A program made the position numbers and the translations under genes. The notes beneath the pieces were generated by a model. That model saw only the letters and a program-made list of their open reading frames with translations. It ran no database searches and had not been told where the DNA came from. From NCBI GenBank assembly GCA_002083475.1, contig LWDI01000077.1:1-26991 (forward strand): a stretch of DNA of 26,991 nucleotides, given 5' to 3'. This stretch comes from Proteobacteria bacterium SG_bin5 (lineage in GTDB: Bacteria > Pseudomonadota > Alphaproteobacteria > Sphingomonadales > Sphingomonadaceae). This document shows, piece by piece, positions 7,296 to 16,004 of the stretch (the first letter of the stretch is position 1; each line of letters starts with the position of its first letter).

Positions 7296-9076
7296 GCGCG
7301 ACGCTCGATCTTTGGCCGATCGGCAATTGCCAGGTGAGCGCGCTGGTCGATCCGCGCGCGCGCTTCGTTTGGGGGTGCGTGCCGCGCGTCGATGGCGCGC
7401 CGATCTTCTCCGCGCTGATCGGCGGCGACGCGCCCGACGCCGGTTATTGGGCGATCGAGCTCGAGGATGCGGCCCGCGTCACCCAGGCCTATCGCCGCAA
7501 CACGGCGATCCTCGTCACGCGGATCGAGGACGCGGCGGGCAATGCGATCGAGATCATCGATTTCGCGCCGCGCTTCCGCCGCATGGGCCGCCCCTATCGC
7601 CCGGTCGCCTTCGCGCGGATCGTGCGCCCGATCGCCGGCGCGCCGCGCATCCGCGTTCGCTTGCGCCCGAGCCGCGCCGATGGCGCGCGCTGCCCGCAGC
7701 GGATCGGCGGCACCAATCACATTCGCTACCAGCCCGGCGCGATGACGCTGCGGCTGAGCACCACGGCGCCCGTCGGTTTGATCGAGGCGGAGCAGGCGTT
7801 CCGCGTCGAGGCGCCGCTCCATTTCTTCCTCGGCCCCGACGAAAGCTTCGTCGGCGAGATCGCGACGACGCTCGACGCGATGCTCGCCGATACCGAGCGC
7901 GACTGGCGCGATTGGGTGCGCGGGCTCGCGACCCCGCTCGATTGGCAGGGCGCGGTGATCCGCGCGGCGATCACGCTCAAATTATGCCAGCACGAGGAGA
8001 CCGGCGCGATCGTCGCCGCGCTCACCACCTCGATCCCCGAACACGCCCATTCGGGGCGCAATTGGGACTATCGCTTCTGCTGGATCCGCGACGCTTACTA
8101 CACCGTGCAGGCGCTCAACCGGCTCGGCGCGCTCGACGTGCTCGAAGCCTATCTCGCTTATCTGCGCAACATCGTCGATGCGGCGAAGGGCGGGCAGATC
8201 CAGCCGCTTTACGGCGTGCTCGGCGAAGCGCGCTTGGAGGAGCGGACCGAGCCGGGCCTCGCCGGCTATCGCGCCATGGGGCCGGTGCGCTACGGCAATC
8301 AGGCCTATGAGCAGGTCCAGCACGATGCTTATGGCCAGATCATCCTGTCGAACACCCAAGCCTTTTTCGACCAGCGGCTGCACCGGATGGCGGGGCCGGC
8401 CGATTTCGAAGCGCTCGAGCGGATCGGCGAGCGCGCCTTTCAACTCTTCGACCAACCCGACGCGGGGTTGTGGGAGCTGCGCACGCGCCGCCATGTGCAT
8501 ACCTATAGCGCCGCGATGTGCTGGGCGGCATGCGATCGGCTCGCCAATGCGGCCGTCGCGCTCGGTTTGGCGACGCGCGCCGCGCTGTGGCAGGAGCGCG
8601 CGCAGACGATCCGCGCGCGGATCGAGGCCGCCGCCTGGCGCCCCGCGACCAATCGGCTTTCGGCGACTTTCGAGGGCGACGATCTCGACGCGAGCCTCAT
8701 CCAATTGCTCGATCTGCGCTTCCTCGCCCCCGACGATCCGCGCTTTCGCGGCACGCTCGACGCGGTGGAGGCGGGGCTGCGGCGCGGATCGCACATGCTG
8801 CGCTACGCGACCGAGGATGATTTCGGCCTGCCCGAAACCGCCTTCAACGTCTGCACCTTCTGGCTGATCGAGGCGCTCCACGCGACCGGGCGCACCGCCG
8901 AGGCGCGCGCCTTGTTCGAGGAGATGCTCGCGCGGCGCACGCCCGCCGGGCTGCTTTCCGAGGATATCGACCCCGTGAGCGGCGAGCTGTGGGGCAATTA
9001 TCCGCAAACCTATTCGCTGGTCGGCATCATCAATTGCGCGGTGCTGCTCAGCCGACCTTGGAGTGCGATCAGATGA
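7292..9076 (+). CDS. Glycoside hydrolase family 15 protein (glucoamylase/trehalase-like)
   Basis: 594-residue protein with the two-part GH15 layout: an N-terminal beta-sandwich domain (about 1-210, LWPIGNCQVSALVDP...) and a C-terminal (alpha/alpha)6-barrel (about 220-590). The barrel shows SGRNWDYRFCWIRDAYY (about 254-270), the family's substrate-pocket signature, and LSEDIDPVSGELWGNYPQTYS near the end, where the conserved acidic catalytic region lies. There is no signal peptide, so it should be cytoplasmic. GH15 includes glucoamylases, dextranases and bacterial trehalases. Its place between otsB and otsA suggests trehalose or a related alpha-glucoside as substrate. The start is GTG, overlapping the otsB stop by four bases; the stop overlaps the otsA ATG by four bases. 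Confidence 0.92.
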   Translation: MSATLDLWPIGNCQVSALVDPRARFVWGCVPRVDGAPIFSALIGGDAPDAGYWAIELEDAARVTQAYRRNTAILVTRIEDAAGNAIEIIDFAPRFRRMGRPYRPVAFARIVRPIAGAPRIRVRLRPSRADGARCPQRIGGTNHIRYQPGAMTLRLSTTAPVGLIEAEQAFRVEAPLHFFLGPDESFVGEIATTLDAMLADTERDWRDWVRGLATPLDWQGAVIRAAITLKLCQHEETGAIVAALTTSIPEHAHSGRNWDYRFCWIRDAYYTVQALNRLGALDVLEAYLAYLRNIVDAAKGGQIQPLYGVLGEARLEERTEPGLAGYRAMGPVRYGNQAYEQVQHDAYGQIILSNTQAFFDQRLHRMAGPADFEALERIGERAFQLFDQPDAGLWELRTRRHVHTYSAAMCWAACDRLANAAVALGLATRAALWQERAQTIRARIEAAAWRPATNRLSATFEGDDLDASLIQLLDLRFLAPDDPRFRGTLDAVEAGLRRGSHMLRYATEDDFGLPETAFNVCTFWLIEALHATGRTAEARALFEEMLARRTPAGLLSEDIDPVSGELWGNYPQTYSLVGIINCAVLLSRPWSAIR

Positions 9077-10461
9077 GCCGGCTGGTGGTGATTTCGAACC
9101 GCGTGGCGGTGCCGGGCGAGGGCGCCTCGGGCGCGCAGGGCGGGCTTGCGGTCGCGGTGGGGGCGGCGCTCAGCGAGTTCGGCGGCATTTGGTTCGGCTG
9201 GTCGGGCGCGCTGACCGAGCAATTCACCGGCCAGGTCACGCTCGCGCGCGGGCAGGGCTATACCACCGCGACGGTCGATCTGGAGGAGCAGGACGTCGAG
9301 GAATATTACAACGGCTATGCCAATCGCACCTTATGGCCGCTGTTCCATTACCGGATCGACCTGGCCGAATATGAGCGCGATTTCGCGGGCGGCTATGAGC
9401 GCGTCAATCAGCGCTTCGCCGAGACCGTCCGCCCGCTGATCGAGGCGGGAGACGCGGTGTGGGTGCAGGATTACCACCTCTTCCCGCTCGGCCGCGCGTT
9501 GCGCGCGCTGGGATGCGACAATCGCATGGGGTTCTTCCTCCACATCCCCTGGCCGCCGCGCCGCTTGCTCGCGACCTTGCCCGAGGCGCAGGCGCTGGTC
9601 GAAACCCTGCTCGCCTACGACGTCGTCGGCTTCCAGACCGAGGAATGGCGCCAGAGCTTCTGCGATTTCGTGGCCGCCGAAATGGACGCGACGATCGACG
9701 CCGACGGGGTGATGACGTGTCGCGGGCGGCAAGTGCGGCTGATCGCTTGCCCGATCGGGATCGACGCCGAGGCCTTCCTCCGCGACACCGCCAGCCCGCG
9801 CGCGCGGCTCGCCTATCGCCAGATGCGCGATTCGGCGGTGGGGCGCGACATGATCGTGGGGGTCGATCGGCTCGATTATTCCAAGGGCCTGGAGGAGCGT
9901 TTCCTCGGCTATGAGCGCTTCCTGAAGGAGCATCCCGAGGAGCGCAAGGAAGTTTTCCTGCTCCAGATCGCGCCGCCGTCGCGCGGGGCGGTGCAAAGCT
10001 ATCAGCGCATCCGCGCGACGCTCGAGACCCTGTCGGGGCGGATCAACGGGGCTTATGCCGATCTCGATTGGGTGCCGATCCGCTACGTCAACCAGGGCTA
10101 TCCGCGTGACGTGCTCGCGGGGGTCTATCGCGCCGCCAAGATCGCGCTGGTGACGCCGCTGCGCGACGGGATGAATCTGGTCGCCAAGGAATATGTCGCC
10201 GCGCAGGACCCCGAGGACCCCGGCGTGCTGATCCTGTCGCGCTTCGCGGGCGCGGCCGAGCAGATGCGCGAGGCATTGCTCGTCAACCCGCACAGCGCCG
10301 AGGAACTCGCCGATGCGATCTTCACCGCGCAGAAAATGCCGCGCGAGGAGCGCCAGCGGCGCTGGCGGGCGCTGATCGAGGGTGTGCGGCAAGAAGACGT
10401 CTATTGGTGGCGCCGCCGCTTCACCGACGCGCTGATCGGCGAGGCGGTGGCGGCGGGGTGA
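9073..10461 (+). CDS. otsA: Alpha,alpha-trehalose-6-phosphate synthase
   Basis: 462-residue GT20 enzyme that joins glucose from UDP-glucose to glucose-6-phosphate. Signatures in order: SRLVVISNRVAVPGE at the N-terminus, the glycine loop QGGLAVAVGAAL (about 22-33), EYYNGYANRTLWPLFHYR (glucose-6-phosphate binding Trp), VWVQDYHLFPLG, GVDRLDYSKGLEERF (phosphate-contacting Arg and Lys) and DGMNLVAKEYVAAQ with the catalytic-loop Glu region. The length matches E. coli OtsA. The ATG at 9073 overlaps the GH15 stop (ATGA); an in-frame start at 8989 inside GH15 is not used because the protein then would not begin at the fold. Last gene of the EcfG-type operon. A hairpin follows. Confidence 0.95.
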   Translation: MSRLVVISNRVAVPGEGASGAQGGLAVAVGAALSEFGGIWFGWSGALTEQFTGQVTLARGQGYTTATVDLEEQDVEEYYNGYANRTLWPLFHYRIDLAEYERDFAGGYERVNQRFAETVRPLIEAGDAVWVQDYHLFPLGRALRALGCDNRMGFFLHIPWPPRRLLATLPEAQALVETLLAYDVVGFQTEEWRQSFCDFVAAEMDATIDADGVMTCRGRQVRLIACPIGIDAEAFLRDTASPRARLAYRQMRDSAVGRDMIVGVDRLDYSKGLEERFLGYERFLKEHPEERKEVFLLQIAPPSRGAVQSYQRIRATLETLSGRINGAYADLDWVPIRYVNQGYPRDVLAGVYRAAKIALVTPLRDGMNLVAKEYVAAQDPEDPGVLILSRFAGAAEQMREALLVNPHSAEELADAIFTAQKMPREERQRRWRALIEGVRQEDVYWWRRRFTDALIGEAVAAG

Positions 10462-10485
10462 GGGGGCGGTGGTTCGGCCTTAGGA

Positions 10486-10510
10486 AGCGCTACCCCGGCC
10501 GGGTGGCGCT
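10486..10510. terminator. Hairpin between convergent otsA and clcA (candidate bidirectional terminator)
   Basis: AGCGCTACCC (10486-10495) pairs with GGGTGGCGCT (10501-10510) with a single T-G wobble and the loop CGGCC. It lies 24 nt after the otsA stop and spans the clcA stop codon. No T-run is present on either strand, so its action as terminator is inferred from position and stem strength. Confidence 0.45.
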
Positions 10511-11830
10511 CCCCGGATCGGGCGCCACGTCATCCGCCGCCGGCTTCGCCGCGCGCCAGGACTTGGCGAGCCCCTCGTAGAGCCGCTCCTTGCACACCAG
10601 GGCCGACACCGAATTGGCGATCAGCGCCGAGAGGAACAGCGGCAGGATCAGCCCGCGGCTCGCGGTCGCCTCGACGATGATGATCACCGCCGTCAGCGGC
10701 GCGCGCACCGCGCCGGTGAAATAGGCGACCATCCCCAGCAGCACCACCGCCCCGCCGGGGTCCTGCGGGAAGAGCAAGCGCAGCACCGCGCCGAGCCCCG
10801 CCCCGGTCGCGAGCGAGGGCGCGAAAATGCCCCCCGGCAACCCCGAGGCGGCGGTCGCGAGCGAGCTCAGGAATTTGGCGGGGGCGAACCAATAAGGCGC
10901 GTTGGTCCCGTCGATGATCGCGCGCGCCGACGAATAGCCCGTGCCCCAGGTGAGCCCCGTCGCGACGCCGAGCAGCGCGACGCACACCCCGCACGACGCC
11001 GCCCAGGCGATCGGCCGGTCCTTCAGCACCGGCAGCCAGCGATCGCGCGCCGCGCCCGCGCCGAGCATCGCGCGCGCGAACAACGCCCCGGTCAGCCCGC
11101 CGAAGACCCCCGCGACCGGCGCGATCCGCAGCACCGCCCCCGCCGGCAAAGTCTCGCCCATCGCGCCGAAATAGACATAATCCCCGGCGATCCCGAGGCT
11201 GACGATGCCCGCGATCAAGATGGTCGACATCACCAGCAGCGCGACGCGCTGTTCATAGGCGTCGGCCAATTCCTCGATCGCGAAGGCAACGCCGGCGAGC
11301 GGGGTGTTGAACGCCGCCGCCACCCCCGCCGCGCCGCCGGCGATGATCATCGAGGCGCGCATCGGCACCCGCAGCAGCCGCGCGTGCCAGGCGAGGATCG
11401 CCGCCGAAATCTGCACCGTCGGCCCCTCGCGCCCGACCGAGGCGCCGCAGGCGAGCGCGGCGATCGTCGCCGCGCCCTTGAACAGCGCGGTCTTGAGCGA
11501 CACCAGCACGCGGTCGGCGGTTTCGGGCGCGTCGGTCGCGGCGATCACTTGTGGAATGCCCGATCCCGCCGCCGCCGGCGCCAGCCGCCGCGTCGCGCCC
11601 GCGATCAGCGCGAAGCCGAGCGGGGTCAGCAGCAGCGGCGCCCACCACCAGCGGCGCGCGAGCAGATCGAAGGCGTCGCTCGCGCCATCGGCGAGCCGCG
11701 CGAAGAGCAAGGCGGCGAGGCCGACGACGATCCCGCCCATGCCCATCGCGATGCGCCGCCGCCAGATCGCGGCGGCGGGGCCATGTCGTCGCAGCAAGAC
11801 GCGCCAGCGTCGGGTGAGTCGCGGCTTCAT
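10490..11830 (-). CDS. clcA: CLC-family chloride channel/H+-Cl- exchanger
   Basis: 446-residue integral inner-membrane protein. The CLC selectivity-filter motifs are all present: GSGIPQV (about 89-95), GREGPTV (about 133-139, gating Glu135) and GGIFAPSL (about 333-340). The gating Glu and the internal proton Glu region (IEELAD, Glu187, matching Glu203 of the E. coli exchanger) are both kept, so a proton-coupled exchanger is more likely than a pure channel. There is no C-terminal CBS domain. In enterobacteria ClcA helps extreme acid resistance; the role here is unknown. The ATG follows AGGGGG. It lies 77 nt downstream of the usher gene on the same strand and converges on otsA. The symbol is by family similarity. 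Confidence 0.92.
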   Translation of the reverse strand: MKPRLTRRWRVLLRRHGPAAAIWRRRIAMGMGGIVVGLAALLFARLADGASDAFDLLARRWWWAPLLLTPLGFALIAGATRRLAPAAAGSGIPQVIAATDAPETADRVLVSLKTALFKGAATIAALACGASVGREGPTVQISAAILAWHARLLRVPMRASMIIAGGAAGVAAAFNTPLAGVAFAIEELADAYEQRVALLVMSTILIAGIVSLGIAGDYVYFGAMGETLPAGAVLRIAPVAGVFGGLTGALFARAMLGAGAARDRWLPVLKDRPIAWAASCGVCVALLGVATGLTWGTGYSSARAIIDGTNAPYWFAPAKFLSSLATAASGLPGGIFAPSLATGAGLGAVLRLLFPQDPGGAVVLLGMVAYFTGAVRAPLTAVIIIVEATASRGLILPLFLSALIANSVSALVCKERLYEGLAKSWRAAKPAADDVAPDPGSATRPG

Positions 11831-11847
11831 CGCCTAGCCCCCTAAAG

Positions 11848-11861
11848 CGATTTCCAAATCG
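11848..11861. promoter_or_regulatory. Perfect 14-bp palindromic arm pair upstream of clcA
   Basis: CGATTT-CC-AAATCG lies 18 nt upstream of the clcA ATG, in an A+T-richer patch (11841-11872) of the 77-nt gap after the usher stop. It could be an operator for clcA or part of a dispersed alphaproteobacterial repeat. No promoter hexamers fit well around it. Only the symmetry is certain. Confidence 0.35.
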
Positions 11862-11907
11862 ATCAAATCACTTGCCGGTGCGCAAGGCGCGACGCGCCCC
11901 GCGTCGC

Positions 11908-14568
11908 TCACGGCGCCGCCGCCAGGCTCTGCTGGCGCTCGATCGTGCCCAGGCGGATCGCGGGGCGGTCGGCGCCGACCGTCACGCGCTCGGCGAGCAG
12001 GCGCGCGCCGCGCGCCAGCTGCAGCCGGTAGCTGCCATAGCGCACGCGTTCGAAGCTGAAGAAACCGTCGAACTCGGTGCGCAGCCGATAAGCGACCTGG
12101 CCCTTGGCGTCGACCAGCTCGATCGCCTCGCCCGCCGCCGGGCGGCCGTCGATGATGAGCGTGCCGTCGACGCTCGAGGTCGCGGTGATGCCGAGCAGCA
12201 CCGGCGTCACCAGCCCCGCGCGCGGCACCGCCGCCACGCCCTTGTCGCTCGGCAGCTCGAACGGATCGGGCAGCGCGCTTTCGTCGATCGCGACGCGCAC
12301 CGGCAGCGCGGGGCTCAAGCCGTCGATCAGGATCGCGGTCTCGCCCTTGCGCGGGTGTTTGGGGGGCGCGATCGGCACGTCGTTGACGATGAGGCCGGGC
12401 GGCATCGCGAGCGGCTCATCGGCCTGGCGCAGACCGTCGCCGTTCAGATCCTGGAACGCCGTCACCGCCACCGCGCCGCTCGCGGCTTGCGCGGTCGAGC
12501 GGAAGCGGCCGAACCGCCCGCGCGCGTCGCGCCCGATCCCGAATTGCAGCGACAGGCCGAGCGCGAAGCCGCCGCGACTATCGACCAGGCCATTGCCGCT
12601 GAGCGAGAAAGCGTCGAAATCGCGGGTATAGCTCAGCCCCGCGCTGCTCACCCCCTCGCGGCCATCGTGGAGGAGCGTCGCCTGCACCTCGTCGCGCGCG
12701 CCGAGCGCCCAATTCGCCGCGACGCTGACGTTCTGGAGCGTCGCGCGTGGGGCGAGCGCGAGGTCGATCTCGCCGCGCAGCCGCACTCGCCCCCAGCGGC
12801 TGTTGAGCAACAGCCCCGCGACCGCCTCCTCGCGGCTGCCGCCGCCGCTGATGCGCTGGCGCTGCCAGCCGCCGATCAGGCTCGCCGAAAAGCGCCGCGT
12901 CGCGATCGACACGCGCGCGCGGGCGGCGAGGAGATGCTCGCCCTTCGACAGGGTTTCGCGCAAATCGAAGCGGATCGGCACGATCAGCCCGAAGGCGCGC
13001 ACCGGCTTGTCGAGCGCGATCGCGGTGATCGCGCGCTGCGCGGGGTCGAGCCGTTCGCTCGCCAGGCCGAAATTGCGGATCGTCTCGATCGAGAAATTGG
13101 TGCGCCATAGTTGGCCGAAGACATTGGCGCGCATCGCCTGACCGCCGCTGGGGTTGGCGGCGACCTCCAGGCTGGCGAGCGTGCCGAACGGGCTCGCGCG
13201 CAGCGTGCCTTCGATCAGCGTGCGCGCGCCGTTCAGCACCGGCACGCGGTGCGCGGCGAGCGCGATCGAGGTGCCGCGCCCCAGCCCATGTTCCACCCCC
13301 AGATCGGCGCGCCAGCCGAAGCGCCGCGCCTCGGTGGCTGGCACGCGCGAGAATTCGATCAAATCGCGCCGATCCTCGACGATATCGGCATAATACCAGG
13401 TCTCGCCGGCCACCGGCATTTGCGCGCCGATATTATAGCTGCGCCGCTCGCGCCGGATCTGGCCTTGCGGGCCATAAGCGACGATTTCGAAGGCATTGAC
13501 GCCGTAGCGCAGCTCGACGTCGCGAAATTCATAGCGGCCGAGCGCGTTGCCGGTTTCGCTGCGCAGCAATTCGCCGTTGCGATAGAGCTCGATGTCCCAG
13601 CCGCGCGGCAGCACGCCGGTGAAATCGGTGGTGTCGAAGCGGCTCGCGGTGCCGATCGGGCGGTTGGTGATCGCCGCGCCCCGCCCCGGGGTCGCCTGCA
13701 CGCCGAGCGCGGTCGAGGGGCTGGCGACGTCGCCCAGCGCGAATTCGCTCGCGCGCAGCGGCCCCAGCAGGCGCGCGGCGATGTCGCTGCGATAGAGCCG
13801 CACGCGCAGCGCCTGGGGCGCCCCGCCCGCGTCCGAGGAGAGCCGCGCTTCGGCCGAGAACCAGGCGAGCTCGCCCGCGCCGAACAGCTCGTAGCGCGTC
13901 TCGCGCGCGGTGCCGCCGCCGCGATCCTGCACGGCGGCCGAGGCGATCACGTCGAGCGCCGGGCTGCGCCAGAAGCGATAGGGCAAAGCGACGCGCGGCA
14001 GATCGGGCGCCTTGTCCTTGCCGCCGCGCAGGCGTTCGGCGGCGGCGGCGCGCTTGGCGGCGGCCTCCAGCGGCAGCGCGCCCTTGGCCGCGACGGTGAG
14101 GATCGCGTTGCTCGTGTCGGCGGTGAAGCTCACCCCCAGCCAGCGGCCGAGATCGGTCGCGATCACGCACCAGCCCGATCGGCTTTCCCAGATCGTCTCG
14201 GCGCCGAGCTTGGCATATTCGCCCGCGAAACGCACCTCGCCCTTGTCGCGATCGATCTCGACGCGGTGGTTCTCGTCGAAGGCGAAGCCGCGCGCGCCGC
14301 GCGCGCCGGGATCGATCGTGATCGCGATCTGGAGCGCGTCGAGCACGTCGCCGAAATCGAGGCAGAGCCCGGCGCGCGTATCGAAGGCGCGCACGCCATG
14401 CCCGATCTGGAGCGACCCCAGCCGCGCGTCGAACAGCAGCGCGTCGTCGGGATCGACCTTGGGCGCGGGCGCTTGCGCGGCGAGCGGGGCGGCGTGGAGC
14501 GCGAGCGCGGCGAGCAGCGCGCGGGCGGCGGCGCGCCCCCGGCGCCACCAGCCCCGCCCGGTGATCAT
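11908..14568 (-). CDS. Usher-like outer-membrane protein of a DUF4402 chaperone-usher locus
   Basis: 886-residue protein with a signal peptide (Arg-rich start, ALLAALALHAAPLAAQA, cleavage near residue 32). The N-terminal third has a periplasmic domain. At about 322-375 is GWDIELYRNGELL followed by GRYEFRDVELRYGVNAFEIV and AYGPQGQIRRERRSYNIG, a beta-rich block found in non-classical fimbrial ushers. A long stretch of alternating beta-strands (about 380-690) suits an outer-membrane barrel. Near 700 is AFQDLNGDGLRQADEPL, resembling a calcium-binding DxNxDG loop, and the C-terminus (about 805-860) looks like a carboxypeptidase-regulatory-type beta domain (EFDGFFSFERVRYGSYRLQLA). It begins 3 nt after the chaperone stop with no ribosome site, so translation is probably coupled. 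Usher function rests mainly on context and these patterns. Confidence 0.75.
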   Translation of the reverse strand: MITGRGWWRRGRAAARALLAALALHAAPLAAQAPAPKVDPDDALLFDARLGSLQIGHGVRAFDTRAGLCLDFGDVLDALQIAITIDPGARGARGFAFDENHRVEIDRDKGEVRFAGEYAKLGAETIWESRSGWCVIATDLGRWLGVSFTADTSNAILTVAAKGALPLEAAAKRAAAAERLRGGKDKAPDLPRVALPYRFWRSPALDVIASAAVQDRGGGTARETRYELFGAGELAWFSAEARLSSDAGGAPQALRVRLYRSDIAARLLGPLRASEFALGDVASPSTALGVQATPGRGAAITNRPIGTASRFDTTDFTGVLPRGWDIELYRNGELLRSETGNALGRYEFRDVELRYGVNAFEIVAYGPQGQIRRERRSYNIGAQMPVAGETWYYADIVEDRRDLIEFSRVPATEARRFGWRADLGVEHGLGRGTSIALAAHRVPVLNGARTLIEGTLRASPFGTLASLEVAANPSGGQAMRANVFGQLWRTNFSIETIRNFGLASERLDPAQRAITAIALDKPVRAFGLIVPIRFDLRETLSKGEHLLAARARVSIATRRFSASLIGGWQRQRISGGGSREEAVAGLLLNSRWGRVRLRGEIDLALAPRATLQNVSVAANWALGARDEVQATLLHDGREGVSSAGLSYTRDFDAFSLSGNGLVDSRGGFALGLSLQFGIGRDARGRFGRFRSTAQAASGAVAVTAFQDLNGDGLRQADEPLAMPPGLIVNDVPIAPPKHPRKGETAILIDGLSPALPVRVAIDESALPDPFELPSDKGVAAVPRAGLVTPVLLGITATSSVDGTLIIDGRPAAGEAIELVDAKGQVAYRLRTEFDGFFSFERVRYGSYRLQLARGARLLAERVTVGADRPAIRLGTIERQQSLAAAP

Positions 14569-14571
14569 GGC

Positions 14572-15414
14572 TTATTTGGCCGGCGCGCGCGCCAGCGGCA
14601 CTTCGCTTTGGCTGGCGCCGCTCGCGGCCGGATCGGTCTCGACGAAGCGCACGCTGAGCGCGCCCTTGGCCTGGGCGAGCTTCTTGGGATCGATCGGCAA
14701 GCTCACGCTGCGCCGCGCGATCTCGGGATAAGCGGCGATCCCCTTGACGAGCGCGACCGGCTCGGCGCGCCCTGCCTCGCGCAGTTCGAGCGTGCCATAG
14801 ATCGAGCGCGCGCCGCCGCGTTCGAGCGTGACGGTGACGCTCGGCGCCTCGGCGCTCCCCTCGAGCCGCGCGTCGGCGAGCTTGGCGGTGCCGGGCACCT
14901 CGCCCACGCGCACGATTAGCGGGATCGCGACGCCGTAAATCGGGGTGAGCGCGATCGACATGCCGTCGGCGGCGGGCGGCGTTGCGCCCGGGGGTGGCGG
15001 CGGCGCGGCTTCGGGCGCGTCGGGCACCGCGCGGAACAACAGATGCGCGCGATATTCGCCCGCCGCGAGCCCCGCCGGTGCGCGCACGCCGACGCGCACC
15101 GTCTGCGATTGGCCGGGCGCGAGCGTGATCTTGCGCGGGGCATGGTTGAGCATGTCGAGCGCGGCGGCCTCGGCGGGGCGCGCCTCGGCCTCGTCGACCG
15201 GGCGGATCTGGCCCGCCTCGTCCATCCGCCGCAGCACCAGCGAGATGCGATAGGTGGTGGTGCGCTGCCCGGTGTTGCTGACGATCACCTCGCCGCCGCC
15301 CACCGCGCCCAGCACGAGCCGGGTGGGGGCGACGAGGAGATCGCCTTGCGCGCGCGCGGGGGCCGCCGCCAGCGCCAGGCCGAGGCCCGCCGCCAGCATC
15401 ATCAAGCGGATCAT
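14572..15414 (-). CDS. PapD-like periplasmic fimbrial chaperone
   Basis: 280-residue exported protein. A signal peptide (MIRLMMLAAGLGLALAAAPARA, cleaved before QGDLL) precedes an immunoglobulin-like domain: LLVAPTRLVLGAVGGGEVIVSNTG, then KITLAPGQSQTVRVGVRAPAG and GEYRAHLLFRAVP, the F and G strand pattern of PapD-type chaperones. A Pro/Ala linker (PEAAPPPPPGATPPAAD) and a second beta domain follow. The frame opens at a TTG six bases earlier, but the ATG at 15414 has AAGGA at 7 nt spacing and is preferred. It lies 31 nt after the DUF4402 gene and 3 nt before the usher, so all three form one operon. Its task would be to fold the DUF4402 subunit and hand it to the usher. Confidence 0.82.
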   Translation of the reverse strand: MIRLMMLAAGLGLALAAAPARAQGDLLVAPTRLVLGAVGGGEVIVSNTGQRTTTYRISLVLRRMDEAGQIRPVDEAEARPAEAAALDMLNHAPRKITLAPGQSQTVRVGVRAPAGLAAGEYRAHLLFRAVPDAPEAAPPPPPGATPPAADGMSIALTPIYGVAIPLIVRVGEVPGTAKLADARLEGSAEAPSVTVTLERGGARSIYGTLELREAGRAEPVALVKGIAAYPEIARRSVSLPIDPKKLAQAKGALSVRFVETDPAASGASQSEVPLARAPAK

Positions 15415-15445
15415 GGTCAATTCCTTCGCCTGGCGCGCGCGCGCG

Positions 15446-15931
15446 TTATTGATAATTGACCGAAACGGTGAACTGGCCGGTGTAAGTGCCCGCCGCCTGC
15501 GCCGCGCCGACGCTCAGCGTGCCGCCGACGCGAAAGGCGTTGGGGCCGGTCGCGAGCGTCATCGTCTTGGTCTGGGTGACGAGCGCGACGGTCATCTTGT
15601 TGCTGCCGCTGGTGAGCTGGATGCTCGGCGTGTCGATCGAGACGGCGACGGTTTCGCCGGCGGTGCCGGTCACCGCGAAGGCGGCGCCGGTCGAGGTGCC
15701 GAGGCAGCGCAGCGCCGCCGGGCAGGTCCGCGCGCCATCCTCGCCGACGACGACGCTGCCCGCCGCCGTGCCCGCGACGACGCGGCCGAAGTTGAGATCG
15801 GCGGTCTTGCTGACGGTGATCGCCTGGAGAATGCGCACGGTGACGTCACCGGTCGCGGTTTGCGCGGCGGCGGGCGCCGCCACGCCGAACGAAGCCAGCC
15901 CGGCGAGGCCGAGCATCACGATTTTCTTCAT
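15446..15931 (-). CDS. DUF4402-type secreted subunit (putative pilin)
   Basis: 161-residue exported protein with a clear Sec signal (MKKIVMLGLAGLASFGVAAPAAAQ). The mature part begins TATGDVTVRILQAITVSKTADLNFGRVVAG, the usual DUF4402 opening. Two Cys in ARTCPAALRCLG may form a disulfide. The C-terminus GTYTGQFTVSVNYQ has alternating hydrophobics and a penultimate aromatic, like the final strand of chaperone-usher pilins recognised by the chaperone. It is first in the operon with chaperone and usher; AAGGGG lies about 10 nt before the ATG. Polymerisation into a fibre is inferred from family and context. No separate tip adhesin is encoded nearby. Confidence 0.82.
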   Translation of the reverse strand: MKKIVMLGLAGLASFGVAAPAAAQTATGDVTVRILQAITVSKTADLNFGRVVAGTAAGSVVVGEDGARTCPAALRCLGTSTGAAFAVTGTAGETVAVSIDTPSIQLTSGSNKMTVALVTQTKTMTLATGPNAFRVGGTLSVGAAQAAGTYTGQFTVSVNYQ

Positions 15932-16004
15932 GGTTCAACACCCCTTCCCAATGGTGGCCGACGACGGGTCCAGCGCGTCGGCTGCGGGTGCTATGGGGCC
16001 GATA

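Noticed and set aside
13111..14919. Long plus-strand open frame (602 codons), and similar ones at 11872-13110 and 16169-17458 (minus)
   Set aside because: They lie antisense to the usher/chaperone and mntH genes, are made of Arg/Ala/Gly/His-rich sequence without domain motifs, and arise from GC-rich codon use on the other strand.
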